64,000 nt of DNA from Tubiluchus corallicola (taxonomy: Eukaryota > Priapulida > Priapulimorpha > Priapulimorphida > Tubiluchidae): assembly GCA_030141605.1 (NCBI GenBank), contig JAQGDQ010000111.1, positions 270,001 to 334,000 on the forward strand, given 5' to 3'. The notes under the pieces are model-generated. The model was not told where the DNA came from and ran no database searches. It saw only the letters and a list, made by a program, of their open reading frames with translations. The position numbers and the translations under genes are program-made. Every line of letters begins with the position of its first letter. Within the stretch, counting starts at the first letter, position 1. Shown here in pieces: positions 25,086 to 37,383 of the stretch.

Positions 25086-26640
25086 CCTTTCCTTGCCTTA
25101 AAATTTTTTCTTCTTTGTCTTTGTAAAATGTCTTCCTTTCCCCCTTTCTGCGCTTCTTATATTACTGTCCAATACTTGACCCACTCCATGATGACCAGCC
25201 ACCAGGCTTATCAATTATCAGCAATACTGTAAGTCATAGCTTTGTTCAGCGCTCTCGTGCTGACCCGAACATGTCAAACCCTGACCCGAACATGTCAAAC
25301 CTGCTTACAAATTTGCTGGTATATAACAAAAGCCAACCGTGTAAACTTTAGACAAATTTAAAACGATACAAAATAATGATTACTAATAACTGCTCTAGTG
25401 CCTCTGTTAGTTGATACATACATTTCTAGCTATCAGCAATCAGAGTGAAGTTATATGTATTGAATGAAACTTGGTCCAAAGCTTGCTAGGAACTGACATG
25501 AACAGTAGTGTAATGGGAGCTGGCAGTTTTAATGCGGTTCGTTAGGCAATTTGTGTTGGTCTGAGAGCTCGGAGGAGACGCTCTAAATTGTAGTCTATCA
25601 AAGTTCTATCGTTAACTAATGATTTGTGAACTCATTTTGGTTTGAGAAAGCACGGCGTATAAGATAATCCGCTTGTCAAGTAGGTGATTTTTATTTTCAG
25701 TTGCGCGATTGTATCGTTCGTTTTTTTTCACCCAAATGTCAGTTTGTCGAATATTTTTTCAAATTTACTTTGAATAGATGCCCGTTCGTTTTTCTGTCGA
25801 ACTTTTCATGCTTTGTTTATGTTTTCATCTTGTTTGTGTCAACCGTGTCACCTACTAGAATAAGTTATGATAATTTGCATTAAAAAATCCTTTTTGCGTA
25901 TGATAGTGTGCATCTACAATTGTACCATCATCAGATTGTTAGTGATTATACTTTGTTGAAATATAACATTGCAGCTCTGAGATCAAATAATAAAACATTT
26001 AAGCCTCATGAATTTGTTTATTTCTAATAAGTTTTTAATTACATTTGCAGTATGGTACAATAAACTAATAATATCTAAATCTCTCTCTTTTTTACAAATG
26101 TCTTATACAAAACGCTAGTATACATTTATAAATATCAATATTAAAATTTCACACGAATAATAATAATAATAATAATAATGATAATAATAATTAATTTGAC
26201 TACTTATTTGCAATATCGCACCACAAAAATCCATTGTAACTTTTCGGAATATTTATATAATCAGTGAACATTGAAGTATCCAAAGCTTTTATTCTACTCA
26301 GTTCATAAGCATAATTTTTGAGATGTTTGAAAGTAAATAAGAACTCGATTAACCGAAGTAAACTGAACTAAAAGTATTCACGAGATACGATATGACAATA
26401 TATGCAACAAGTAAGTGTGTTAAAATGATAGACGTGGTTATAAAAATTCAAAACAAAAAGTTGGTTTTTAGCATATTCTTGTGGTTGCATATTTTTTTGA
26501 GTTTAGGACGATATGTCTTTGTCAAATTTATCTCTTTGACTGAGTTCAAGTTTGTCTTTGGTTACAGTGATTACATCTTTTTTGAGTTAAAGTTCATTTC
26601 TTTAGCTTTGGTTAGATCTTTAGTTTAAACATCATCAAGC
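25086..26640. other. Non-coding stretch downstream of the homeobox gene
   Basis: No exon recognised. It contains a perfect two-copy tandem of CTGACCCGAACATGTCAAAC near 25259-25300 and an (ATA)n microsatellite at about 26155-26190. Confidence 0.5.
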
Positions 26641-26663
26641 ATCACGTTGACTGAGTCAAAAAT

Positions 26664-26669
26664 TTTATT
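26664..26669 (-). terminator. Polyadenylation signal of the homeobox gene
   Basis: AATAAA on the minus strand about 90 bp downstream of the stop codon. Confidence 0.5.
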
Positions 26670-26757
26670 CTTTGTTAACTTCAAACTTCGAATGCACATT
26701 TGGTTGAGACGTCTTTTTGTCCTCGGTTGATAAGTTTTCGTTGGTGTTAGTAGAACT

Positions 26758-29700
26758 TTAGTATGTTCTGGATAGGAGAGAGAGCGCTGGAACCTGTGGA
26801 AGAGGCCTGAATGGGATTTTATAAGGCGGCAGATGGGTGTTAACGTATAAGGGAGAAGTGATGGGGGAAGAGGGGAGAGAAATCGGCGACGTTCGTAAAT
26901 GTGGTGGCATTCTTGGTGAAGGTCTCAAAAGTGGAGATGCTTTTGGTGTTGATGCTCGTGGTGTAGTTGACTCTGCTGATGACAGTGGTGATGTTGGTGG
27001 TGTTGATGATGGTGACGATGTGTGGCTGTAACTCGGTGAGGCCCTGTGTGGCTTGACTGGCAATGGTACTAACGGTTGAATTGATGTCGGTCGCTTCAGA
27101 TTTGGGTAGAGTACTCCGGGAAATTGAGCAAACGGTGGAACCAGCAAAAAGGAACTCCTCTTTTCGTCTTTCTTCTCCAGGTACGGCATCGATGGCAGTG
27201 GTCGCATTTCTGGCGGCAAGTACGGTACCACACTTGGCGAATTCGGTATGAGCACTTCAGTCATTGGTACATAAGGTGCAGTGCTACTACACGTTGTGTT
27301 GTTTTTCTTTGGTGACACCAGATGGGCCTTGTTGTTGCTAACTCGCTTCTGCCTTGCCCTTTGATTTTGGAACCATGTCTGCAAGAAAAGCAATTTATTA
27401 GCTAAGATACATAATTGCATTATTGGATAGGTCTTTTTAATGAAACTGCATCACAAATGATCAACATAGTCTTATTACATCAGTGCTAAAAAGATTAATA
27501 AAATAAAACTGATTTAATTACGCATTCTGTTTGCTGATTTGACAAAATAAACTTTGCATAGTTAAGGAAAAATCATTTATTAGAAAATGAAATGCAATTT
27601 TGATGTTGTTCTAATTTCTGAAGCCAGAAAAATCATATAAAAATTACTCTCTGGAATGTATCATACCAAGTGTGAGCAAAAAGTGCACAAATGTTAAAAA
27701 ATCCATTTATGAAATATTTAAGGTGTTGTGCTCATATTAATAATATTTAAAGGTACACCATTTGATAAGTGTTATTTTCTTGACAATATGTGACGCCACA
27801 TGTATTGCATATTGTTCATACTATGGTGTTAACAGCAGTTGTGTCGCTTCGGCTCTTGTATCTTAATTTTTGTTGTTAGTAAGCCTAATAAATATTGTTT
27901 GACAACTGTGGAGTAGTTGATGTGAACACGACACAACTATGTGAACAACATATCACATGTGAACAGAAATAATTATTTACCTGTAAAGTTTTCATACTGA
28001 GGTTTAACTCAGTAGCCAACTTTTCCAATTCTCCCCTATCCGGGTACTGATTCCCCGCATAGTACGCCTCCAACTGGCCCACCTGTTTGGGGCAGAAGTG
28101 GGTGCGGGAACGACGAGTCTGACTCAGGGGCATCCCATTCCTGCTGGGAATCTCAGAATGCCTTGGTGACCCAATGAGTGAGCTGACGTCCGAACCTGCG
28201 AGAATAAAAATTTTAAGCTTTCTATTTAAAACAATATAATAATAATACATATGAAATATAATAATATTGTTAATAATAGTCATATTACTATATCGTAATA
28301 CTTATTATAACGCATTGGCATATAATAGCGATTTTAATAATTATTAGCTGACAGCGTGGTTAAGTGATTTACTTTTAATTTTCCATGCGTTTTGAAGTCT
28401 AAGCTAATACCCATTATTTTATTATTTATTATTATTAAGAACATATATAAACGATATATTAATTTATAAAAGATGAGAATGGCAGGCTGTGTTAGCTCTT
28501 AGGCCAGCCTATATTGTGGAGTGTCAAAATTAAAATACATCAGTTTATAATGGATAAAATTCACATTACTTGCATTAAAAATATGATGAAATAAAAGGTC
28601 AATAAAATATATACAAATTCTAAATTTATCAGAATTGCAAGAGATCATTGAACTAGCGCAATAATGTTTTTATAAAAATCTCTTAAATTTGCAATATTTT
28701 GAATGTTAGTTATAAAATGTTATAAAAAAATAATATATTTTACCGAAAGAAATTTAATAACTATTTAATTAATGGACATAAACTTGAAATATTAAATTTA
28801 GTAAATGTCGGAGGAATTTCTTTAATATTCTTGATACCACTGAGCTTGAATACTCTTTGAATTTACTTGCTAAACTCTACTTTTCTTTCTGTGAAAGGGT
28901 TGAGCTATTAAGTGACATACGAGGAATTAATAATTAGAGTAAACTCATGAAACCTTAGGACTTCTATAATGATCTAATCAGGCTAATGCATGTTTATCAA
29001 TTCCAAGAAGCGAAATAATTGTAACTGCAAAAATGTTGCAGTGAAATAAGATTATTTGCGCAGTTTTGTATTCTGCTAAACCCAGTGCTCCATGGCAAGA
29101 GATGATTGTGGCTTGGACCAGAATGTAGCTCATTGTCATTAATAATTCCTTAAGATGTGGAAAAATTATTAAGGTGGACTGCTAAATCTCAGAACTCTTT
29201 AGTAAAGACTATTTAAGCCAAAAAATTATAAATTCATTTCATTTCAGTTTATAGTGCAGATATGCAATTAACATCACAGACATTGGCAAGTACAAAATGA
29301 AAAAATATGTACATGTAAAACTACAGATTGCTATTATATATATAAAGAAAAATTGACGTGCTGCTACTTAGTTATACTAGCTATTACTATTAATGCAACG
29401 ACGATACACGATGGAAGTTATTAATTTTAATAAGTTTCTGTCAGATTAGTAGTTAAAATTATTTTAATTAATTGGATATCCTAAATGAAGAAGTCGGCTT
29501 TTTAAACTTAAAAAATTATCAGTTGACTAAATTTGTAACATATACTGATCATTAAATGGTAAAATAGTAAAAAAACGGTTTTCTAACTTAAATTAAAAAC
29601 TTGATCAATAATATTGACTCGTAAATTGTTGGCTGATATATCAATTAATATTGTTTATTCATTAAGTTAGTTACATTAGTTTGTTAATGAGCTACACTAA

Positions 29701-29917
29701 TTGAATTGCAAATATTTAATTATTAATTCTGTCTAAACGGGTGACTCTTATTATTCATTAAGTTATAGTAATATCGATTAAGAAACCATAAAATGTATTT
29801 ACCACATTCGTCTGAGTCGTTTATGGAACCTCCCAATCCTTCGTCATCGCTGTCGTCATCAACAACGTTGACATACTCGTCGTCACTTTCTAATTGCTCT
29901 TTATCCTGCCACACCAT
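26758..29917 (-). CDS. Divergent homeobox protein, complete, 3 exons, 316 aa
   Basis: Minus-strand exons are 29917-29803 (start ATG), 28195-27981 and 27378-26758 (stop TAA); borders are GT-AG with phases 1 and 0, giving 316 residues. It is a DNA-binding transcription factor acting in the nucleus. The N-terminus is acidic (DDEYVNVVDDDSDDE). The homeodomain occupies about residues 65-124, from TRRSRTHFCPKQ to WFQNQRARQKR. F8, L16, W48, F49, N51 and R53 are present and residue 50 is Gln. Position 52 is Gln and position 20 is Tyr, both unusual. The intron splits the homeodomain between residues 46 and 47, typical of paired-like genes. The roughly 190-residue tail is rich in Pro and Ser. No paired domain, octapeptide or OAR tail is seen, so I call it a PRD-like or orphan homeobox and assign no symbol. 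AATAAA lies about 90 bp past the stop. Confidence 0.9.
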
Positions 29918-30025
29918 CTCTCAATCCTTCAATATTCTATCAATAAGCTAATCAATAAATCAAGATACGACGTTCACCGCTCTGACGCTGCGTGTACTGT
30001 GATGAGTAACCAGCTGTCCATGATC

Positions 30026-30050
30026 AATTTATACCCTCGCTGGCCAATGG
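30026..30050 (-). promoter_or_regulatory. TATA-box promoter of the homeobox gene
   Basis: On the minus strand GGGTATAAATT (TATAAATT at 30033-30026) lies 109-116 bp upstream of the ATG. ATTGG, an inverted CCAAT box, lies about 12 bp further up. The expected transcription start is near 30000, giving a short 5' leader of about 80 nt with no intron. Confidence 0.6.
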
Positions 30051-30059
30051 TCAGTCTTG

Positions 30060-31790
30060 ACAATTGTACGGCCCTTATCACATTCTAGCTGGAAGGTGCC
30101 AGACTACTGGCAGACAGTAGCTTATCTAGTGATTGTCGGCGGGCCTTTGAAGTGGTTGGTGGGGTAGGTGGTGGGTTGGTTACTGAGATGAATTAAAAAG
30201 TGCGTGTTCATGGCGGAGCAGATGCGGGATGTCCTAAAAAGCACCCGTTCCTTTTTCAGTCGCGCAAAGAAAGTCTTTTGACTCGAAATTTTTCCTGTGA
30301 ATTAGATAAAGTGCCATTGAAGGAAATATAGGTTTAGAAGTGGTCATTTTACAGGGGGCATTGTCCAGTGTAGGTCGGTGTTTGACTGGACTGTCCAGGG
30401 AGTAGGGTTTTGATAACACCGTTGCCTTTTGTTTTGCTATCCACTGTTTGCAGTTGTCTGAAGTTCTCCCTCCAAAGTTGGAAGGTTGAAATAAATGAAG
30501 AAATTAGGGAAGACTTGTAGTCGAATACAGGGCCTGCCTAATAATTTTTGATTTTTGTCAAATTCCTGTTGATAGTTGATATATTAGTATTGTATCGCTG
30601 GGTTTAATTTCGTACTTCGTCTAAATACTTGTTAACTTAGTTCATTACTAAGTTCAGATACAAATAATTAATCAATGTCATTTCGGCATTTAGGAAAGGA
30701 AAATCTAGTTCAAGTCGAATTCTTCTGGTTGTGCTCTAGCGTCTTTACATCGCTGAAGTCGAGAGGCTTGCTTTAATCCTGTAAAATGGTGACGTACACT
30801 TTAGGATGTTTAATATAAAAATTTTAGCAGCATTTTTCTAACCTGTCGCGCTTTTCTCCAATCACATCTTTTGTGCTACTTTGTCAATGGTTTGCGTATG
30901 CGATGATTTAAGAACTTGAACTTCAAAATTACAGCACATTTCATGTTGCAGTTTTCGAACTTAAATTATGTTCTGAATCTGAAAGTATTTTTATAGATAG
31001 AAATTTGTTTTTTTGCATGAATATATTAAAATTGCGTGTAAACAATGTTTCCATAATGGTCCATAATGCGGTTAGTAAAGTTAAAAGACACAACATTGAA
31101 CAAGTAAGTTACACGTTAAAGTCACACGTTACAATATCATGTGTTGAAATAATGAGAAGAAATTAGGATTAAAATTAACAATTCGAAAAAATTTTAGTTA
31201 CATCAGCCAAAATTACACACCAAAAAACAATATTGATTATTATATACAATAAAATTACAAAAGTAAGTTACAATTAAAATTAGCAGTTACAGAAAATAAT
31301 TTAAACTATGACATATTGAAACACATAAAGTAACACTTTAAAAAGTTTTATATGTAACTACATTTAAACAAATTAAATCTAGATGTGGATCTTCAGTTCT
31401 TGGTTTTCTGAAATTATCTTATTGGTTGACATAAAGGTCTTTATAGTATATTTAGTTTTATTAAGTGAATATGTACCTGAATAACTTTATATAGAAATTC
31501 TTTGTATAAAAGTAATGCCTGACTCTCTACCTTCCCCCTTTTCCTCTTTCTATAGTCCAGGATTGTGTAAGATTCTCCGCCTCTGTCTGTGCTAACTTCC
31601 CCGTCTGTTATCTCCTGCCCTTTGTCGGCAAGTTGTATAAAGACACCATTAACAAGCCGTTTGTACAGGCATAGGTAATCATGACAGGTAATTGCTGAGG
31701 TGATAGCTGAGCAGAAGGAGGTGTGCATGTGCCTCGAAACATGTTGAATGTTCGCTTGTTTTAATGGTCGATCTGATTTATTATGACTGA
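30060..31790. other. Upstream region of the homeobox gene, non-coding
   Basis: No exon recognised. The open frames are short and have no domain. It ends at the hAT-like element that starts at 31799. Confidence 0.45.
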
Positions 31791-31798
31791 TGTAGTGG

Positions 31799-32356
31799 CA
31801 GGGCTAGATAAACGCATAAGCAGACTAAGCACGTGATTAAGGCACTAAGGCTTAGAGGGTAACAAGCTTGCAAAAATAAATTGAAAACATTAAATTTTAA
31901 TGAAGTATCTTAAAGACCATGAAAGTCTTTCACATTTCAAAATATGAGGCAGATGGATGATGGAAACTTGGGTGCAACGACTGATTTTTGAGGATATCAT
32001 AAAGAAAATCCAGAAAGGAACTTTGTAAAGGCATTTAATAATCATGAAACGAATAACAAATTTTGGTGAACACATAACTGCTGCTCTATGCAGGTTACAT
32101 TTTTAGTAAAATAAGTTCATTTAATTAAAATTTCAGTTTGAAGTGAATAAAAAATTGAAGTGACATAAATCCAATATAGGCCTACGCCATAAAACCAACG
32201 GACTTTGTTTTATACATGATGTCGGTTAATTTGTATCACATAATAAGTAGGTTGCGAACCACGAAACGTGCATATGGTGATACGCGGCAAAGGATAGAGC
32301 TGGGACACCAGGTGCTGGGTATGCTTAGGGTACCAACACACCTAAATCCGGCCCTG
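31799..32356. mobile_element. hAT-type nonautonomous element with 8-bp target duplication
   Basis: The left end is CAGGGCTAGATAAACGCATA and the right end, read inward, is CAGGGCCGGATTTAGGTGTG. They share the CAGGGCNNGATNNA start typical of hAT-like elements. The flanking octamers are tgtagtgg and cgtagtgg, 7 of 8 identical, as for an 8-bp target-site duplication. The interior has no transposase. Confidence 0.75.
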
Positions 32357-32585
32357 CGTAGTGGTAATATTACAATCTGCCGTTCACACTTTCTACATTG
32401 ATACTGGCCTGCCACTATCCTCTTCTGCTTATCTTATACATAAGCCATTCATCATATTTAACTTATATGTTTAGTTGTCACATCCACGTTTTTCTTGATT
32501 GTTGTCTTTTGTTCTTTTTAATATTTTGTTTGAGTTTTTGTAGATATGATTCGCACAATAAGTAATAGAATGTGTACTCGAAGAC

Positions 32586-32700
32586 CTGGGCCCAGTTTCA
32601 CAAAGACGTCACTAACTTGACGACGTCGTTATTAATAGTTAAGTGAATAATAATAACGACGTCGTTAACTTAGTGACAGCTTTGTGAAACCGGCTCCTGC
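32586..32700. mobile_element. Palindromic foldback MITE, intact copy
   Basis: About 115 bp that folds on itself. The left arm begins CTGGGCCCAGTTTCACAAAG and continues through GACGACGTCGTTATTA; the right arm is its complement and ends CTTTGTGAAACCGGCTCCTG. The centre is TAATAGTTAAGTGAATAA. A second copy at 59811-60341 is split by a SINE. Confidence 0.85.
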
Positions 32701-32824
32701 TTTGTCTTTTGATATTATATCGTTCTTCTAAGACTGTTTTATATAAATTGTGCAAAGCAGGGTATTACGTATATAAACCAGCTTTTTGCCTGCCTAAATA
32801 AATAGTCCTGAGTCATGATTTTAA

Positions 32825-33105
32825 CAATGGATTCCATTTTTTTACAATGTATTTCAAAAGATAAACGATGGATTCCATTTTTCTACAATGTTTTTCAAAA
32901 GATAAACGATGGATTTCATTTTATACAATATATTTCAAAAGCTAAACGACTTAATTTCATTTTTCTACAATGTTGTTCAAAAGATAAGCGCTACAGCGTA
33001 GAAAATAAACTTATATTAGCACTTTTTACAACTTTGACGTTTATCTTTTGAAATACATTGTATAAAAATGAAATCCATCAAGTATTTTTTGAAATACATT
33101 GTCCA
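32825..33105. repeat. 41-bp tandem repeat followed by inverted copies
   Basis: Four units of 40-42 bp (core TTTACAATGTATTTCAAAAG then ATAAACGATGGATTYCAT) run from about 32825 to 32990. After about 45 bp the same sequence appears on the opposite strand (TTTATCTTTTGAAATACATT, about 33040-33105), so a transcript could form a strong hairpin. Confidence 0.8.
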
Positions 33106-33268
33106 TCTCAGTAAATTTATAGTGCATCTTGAAAAATACTCAGCAAAAGGATGTAGTAGTTGAATACATGTCATGTCATTTATAGTTTATATGGAAGAAA
33201 CTAACGGTGCTTTCGTTTGAACCTGAAATCAGCAAATTACTTTGCAAACGTGCATGCGTTTATGTAGG

Positions 33269-33679
33269 CTACATGTTCACATAGTTTCCCTGTCGGTAGG
33301 CCAAAATGATCGGATTTTTCGGACTTTTTTGCATTAATGATGAACATCTTTTTGCTAAATCTTTGCGCCTGTGGTAGATTGTTGGGCCTATTTTAGTGCA
33401 ATTTTTGAAGGTTGTGATATACCTTTTTTTGGCGCAAGTTTTTTTGTTTTTATGACGTGCGATTTTTTGGCGATTTTGGAATTTCTCGAGGTATTGCATA
33501 CATATATGCTTAGAACTTAAAATTGTCGTTTGAAAACAAGTCTCGTGTCTAAGCATTACACTGTTTTGTTCTGTCATATTTTGGCTACTCCGCTTCCTGA
33601 TCTCACAACAACGAAATGGCATATTCCGATAGTGACGACCGGATGCTAAAGTTTTATATCGCCTTTCAATCATAAGCAA
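33269..33679 (-). other. Unrecognised 136-codon open frame
   Basis: The frame is Lys/Arg- and Thr-rich, with no domain I recognise, no splice context and no paralogue in the window. Its length is somewhat above chance for this base composition. It could be a remnant of a transposon protein or accidental. Confidence 0.15.
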
Positions 33680-33737
33680 AATAAAAACCCTCCCTCCTGA
33701 TAACGATAAGATTACATGTTATTACATTCGTGATTAA

Positions 33738-33876
33738 CAGGTAAATCGGTGAGTAATATCACTAATTAACAGGTATAATATACGTGACTCTACGCTGCAC
33801 TTCTCACTATATAATCACCTGCACACTAATCTGCAGTCACACCTGTTCTTGACCTTCAATTAATCATGTTCACCTG
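33738..33876. promoter_or_regulatory. Cluster of CAGGT/ACCTG boxes
   Basis: Five cores in about 140 bp: CAGGTA at 33738 and 33770, CACCTG at 33816 and 33871, and ACACCTGT at 33839-33846. CACCTG/CAGGTR is the E2-box bound by Snail, Zeb and some bHLH factors. Clustering suggests an enhancer; function is inference. Confidence 0.3.
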
Positions 33877-34178
33877 TAATGATTGGTCTGTGTGTGATCA
33901 TTTATTTATAAGGCAATACAACTGCTGCAAGTGCTATAAAAGACCAGCTTAGTGTAAGGTTAATTAACAGCCGTGTATGTAGGCATGTATATCATGTCAC
34001 TGATATGCTTATCCGTTACATTTCCTTTTGTCCACTCCTGGTTTAGTCTCTGTTTTTCGTCCTTTCAATTCCGTCCTTTCGCCTCAGGTGTCTTTGGTTT
34101 CTTCTTTCTTTTTTTACTTTCGTTCGTTTTTCATTTCTTTCTTTTCTCTAACGTTCTATTTTTTGCTTGCTTATTCAG

Positions 34179-34179
<1 letters not shown>

Positions 34180-34252
<73 letters not shown>
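34180..34252. repeat. (CT)n microsatellite
   Basis: An uninterrupted CT run of about 65 bp, with the pyrimidine strand again on top. Confidence 0.95.
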
Positions 34253-34253
<1 letters not shown>

Positions 34254-35473
34254 CTGTCTGTTCCGTTCTTCCTCTATTTATTCTTTGTTTCATTCTTTGC
34301 TGCTTACTTGCCTTTACCTTCTCTTACCTTAATCACTCATTAACGCACTCAGTTTCTATATATCTATATATAAATTTTATTCACATGCATTTACTATTAG
34401 AAAATTACAAACCATCTAACAAAAAGTGCTGACAGCTTAGGGCTGAAGAATGATTCTGAACAATCTCACTGGTTTCACGATTAAAGTTAATTACTGAACA
34501 AAATTTTAAATTTTCGCTGCATTTTGATTTTCTACTGGAAGATTTCGGTCATTGTTTTTACAGTATTTCCCCTGTCTGCTGATTCCTCAGCATGCTGGTT
34601 TCTATTAACATCTGCAGACAAGTATCTCTTTTCTTCTCAAACTTCCCATTTCCACAGGAGAAACTTGACTTGTGTTTCCGGAGACGATTCGCATGCCATC
34701 GCCGAGTAGTTGCTGATGTTTTCACCAATAACTAAACTATGCAAAGAATGCGCCCCAGCAACGGACGACAATCATCGTCAACTGAAGACTTCGAGTACTC
34801 GGTTTCGGTTATCAAAATACGAGAATTCTCTTTAAAGATGTCACCTTAAGAGGTCTATTTGTCTTGGATTCTGACACAAAAGCAAATATGGCAAAAGAAT
34901 GCAAGGAATGCGTCTCGTAAGACTCTGTTTTGATTCAAAATTGGATCTGCATGTCTTTCTTAATAAGGCGTTCAATGAAGGCTTTTTCTTGCATTCCCGA
35001 GATTACGCATATACTGTGTAGTTGGAAAGATATGTTGTCTGTTGTCTGGAAAGCTTGACACTTTTCTTCAAAAGGCGTGTAAACGTTGAAAATAAATTTC
35101 ATTCAGTTTCAACCTCAGTTTGTCATTCAAAACTCAGTCGCACAAAAGCCTGACAACTCGCTTCTTAGAGCAACAATTTATTTCTGAGTGAAACCCATTC
35201 CTTTGTATATTTAATTCGCGTTCCATCGGTGTTGCAAAGAGTAAAATTCTCTTGACAAAATTTGCATATTCTCGATTTTGCAGAATCACAATCTTGGGGA
35301 ATTCGGCAACATGCTGTCCTTGCGTGCACATAGGTTTAACACTACTGAAATTTATTTAAAAGCAATAGATATTACTGCATAGTTTGTTTAATCAAAAAGG
35401 AAACAATTACAATAATAGAAATGCGTGTATTTACACCTCTGAAGAACGTACTGGCGCCATTCCTGTAATCCTT

Positions 35474-35788
35474 TTATGTCTTGGCCTGACTTCTGGCTCT
35501 CATTTTTCTGAAATGAATGGTACTATAACAAGGCGCTGTGTTTCTTTCCCAGCCCAGGTAACACTTCAAAGGCTTGCCGGCTGGCATAGAAGAACCAGCA
35601 CTTATCACCTGTCCTGGTGAGCCACAGGTAAGATCAAAGCTTACCTGCGCGAACAACTTACCCCTGCCCCCTCCTGTCCTAGCACTTGTGGTGTTGTTAG
35701 ATGGGGCAAAGATACGTACACGGGCGGTAGATTCAGAAGTTAGGGTAATTAGCACTCCCTGAAAGATGCTGTTGCACTCATCATTCAA
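35474..35788 (-). other. Open frame of 104 codons with exon-like donor, uncertain
   Basis: The local base composition is less AT-rich than the surroundings. A Gly/Ser/Thr-rich frame (e.g. SNNTTSARTGGGRGKLFAQ) contains CAG|GTAAGC after FAQ, a plausible donor. No acceptor-exon pair or domain is recognised, so this is only a pointer. Confidence 0.15.
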
Positions 35789-35934
35789 TGATGGAACGAT
35801 TTAGTAGGAAAGCGGCAATTTTATCATTTGATCAGTGTATTAGGTTGGCCATAATTTGACGTTTATTACTTTGATTTAGCAGTTTTTTGAAGTGATCCAT
35901 TTTCATTTCCGTTTTCGCTTTTCTGTGTTTTTTA

Positions 35935-36055
35935 TTCATTCATTCATTCATTCATTCATTCATTCATTCATTCATTCATTTATTCATTCATTCATTCATT
36001 CATTCATCATCCATTCGTTCATTCTTTGATATATTTATTCATTTATTCTTTTCAT
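35935..36055. repeat. (ATTC)n microsatellite
   Basis: A tetranucleotide repeat of more than 15 nearly perfect units, becoming degenerate to the right. Smaller patches of the same tetranucleotide recur near 37015 and 38330-38760. Confidence 0.95.
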
Positions 36056-36649
36056 TTATTCGTCTATTTATTTTTATGCATAAATTAACAGTGATTTATT
36101 TTCTACATTGTTGGAAACTTTTTGGAATTTTTTACCTGATAAACTGCAAACCGTAACACATGCAGCAGCCTTAAACTTTCAAGTTTTATTTCCATCCTAT
36201 AAATAAAAACTAAATTTGCAAATAAACAACAAAATTTTACAAACAGAGCAGAGGAAAACTGCTCCAAAAGCTGTACAAAGTTCGTTTGCTTTGTTCAGTA
36301 CAAAGAAAACTGTTACCGACTCGAGACAATTTTCCAAAATTCTTATGATCGCCTTGCATTATTGATGAAATCGTAGAACAAAATTTTGCTGTGCACTTGT
36401 AATTTTCGACTGAATTGCTTAAACTTTAATGTGTCGTTTGCTAACTGACTACAGTTATCATTTGGCAACTTGAAAACTCGTAATAAATAGAACTATTGAT
36501 TTGCTAGCGGAACTCTTTTTTATTATTGATTCTTTCCATTTCAAACAAAAGCTACTAAAAACGGTAGCTAAATTTTGATGCAAGAATAAATTCAATATTT
36601 GTGCTAGATATCATTTTCAGTATTATATTTTTGATTGCAATTTTCGTTA

Positions 36650-37020
36650 GTTTCATGAATGTTTTTCGTTTGTTTGTAGTTGTACACTTTTGTTTGTCTA
36701 TTGGTCCGTCCGTTCGTTAGTCTATCACCATTTTTGTTGGTTTAATAACTTGGGTATCAACAGTCATTATTTTAGTGAGTTAATTTCGTGTGCATTGTCT
36801 TTTGTATATAATTATGTAAATAGCTTGTCCTCTTGTGTGTGTGTTTGTGTGTTTTTGTAGTTGTATGCTCTGTTTAAGACTGTTTTATTGTAATTTCAGT
36901 AATTTTAGTCTAATGTTTTAATGTGCAGTCTTAGTGTCTTATACATTTATTAAGCTTATATGTGTGTTTTATTAGGATTTCAAATCTGAAATAAAAGTGT
37001 GAATCGAATTGAATTGTTCA
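36650..37020 (+). mobile_element. Probable LINE 3' untranslated tail
   Basis: AT-rich sequence without coding content ends in GAAATAAAAGTGTGAATCGAATTGAATTG. That is a polyadenylation-like signal followed by GAATTG repeats, the kind of simple tail found on several invertebrate non-LTR retrotransposons. No reverse transcriptase sequence remains. Confidence 0.35.
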
Positions 37021-37272
37021 TTCTTTCATTCAGTCGTTTACTTCTTCATTCATTCTCTGTAGATTTCGGTTAGATGTATGTTGCATGCTTGCGTGACTGT
37101 TTGTCTATTTTTTCATTCATCTCTAAGTTTGTCAGTCATTCACTCTCTACACCCTGCCATTAAACATACCTGTCTTACTCACACCTTCTTAATTAATCAT
37201 CCGATAACCCGATAACAACCAATCAATCAGTATCACTTTCAGTCAATTTATTATTACCCACTCTGCTAATAC

Positions 37273-37383
37273 CATCTCTTCAAAGCAATAGGCTTGACCA
37301 CTGGTCAGCGAGTTTAAGCACAGACGACCAGATTGCTAAGTAAACTTCGTCTGATCACCAATCCGCCAGCGTTTGAAGAGATG
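37273..37383. repeat. Imperfect 111-nt hairpin
   Basis: CATCTCTTCAAA (37273-37284) pairs with TTTGAAGAGATG (37372-37383). Further in, GTTTA pairs with TAAAC, and GG-TTG-CACTGGTCAG-like segments pair partly around a loop of about 22 nt. It may be a tiny foldback element or a structured RNA. Confidence 0.45.

Noticed and set aside
24427-25232. Ser/Leu- and Arg/Glu-rich frames up to 266 codons
   Set aside because: CT/GA simple-sequence artefacts.
26837-27315. Plus-strand frames over the homeobox third exon
   Set aside because: Antisense shadows of the Pro/Ser-rich coding exon.
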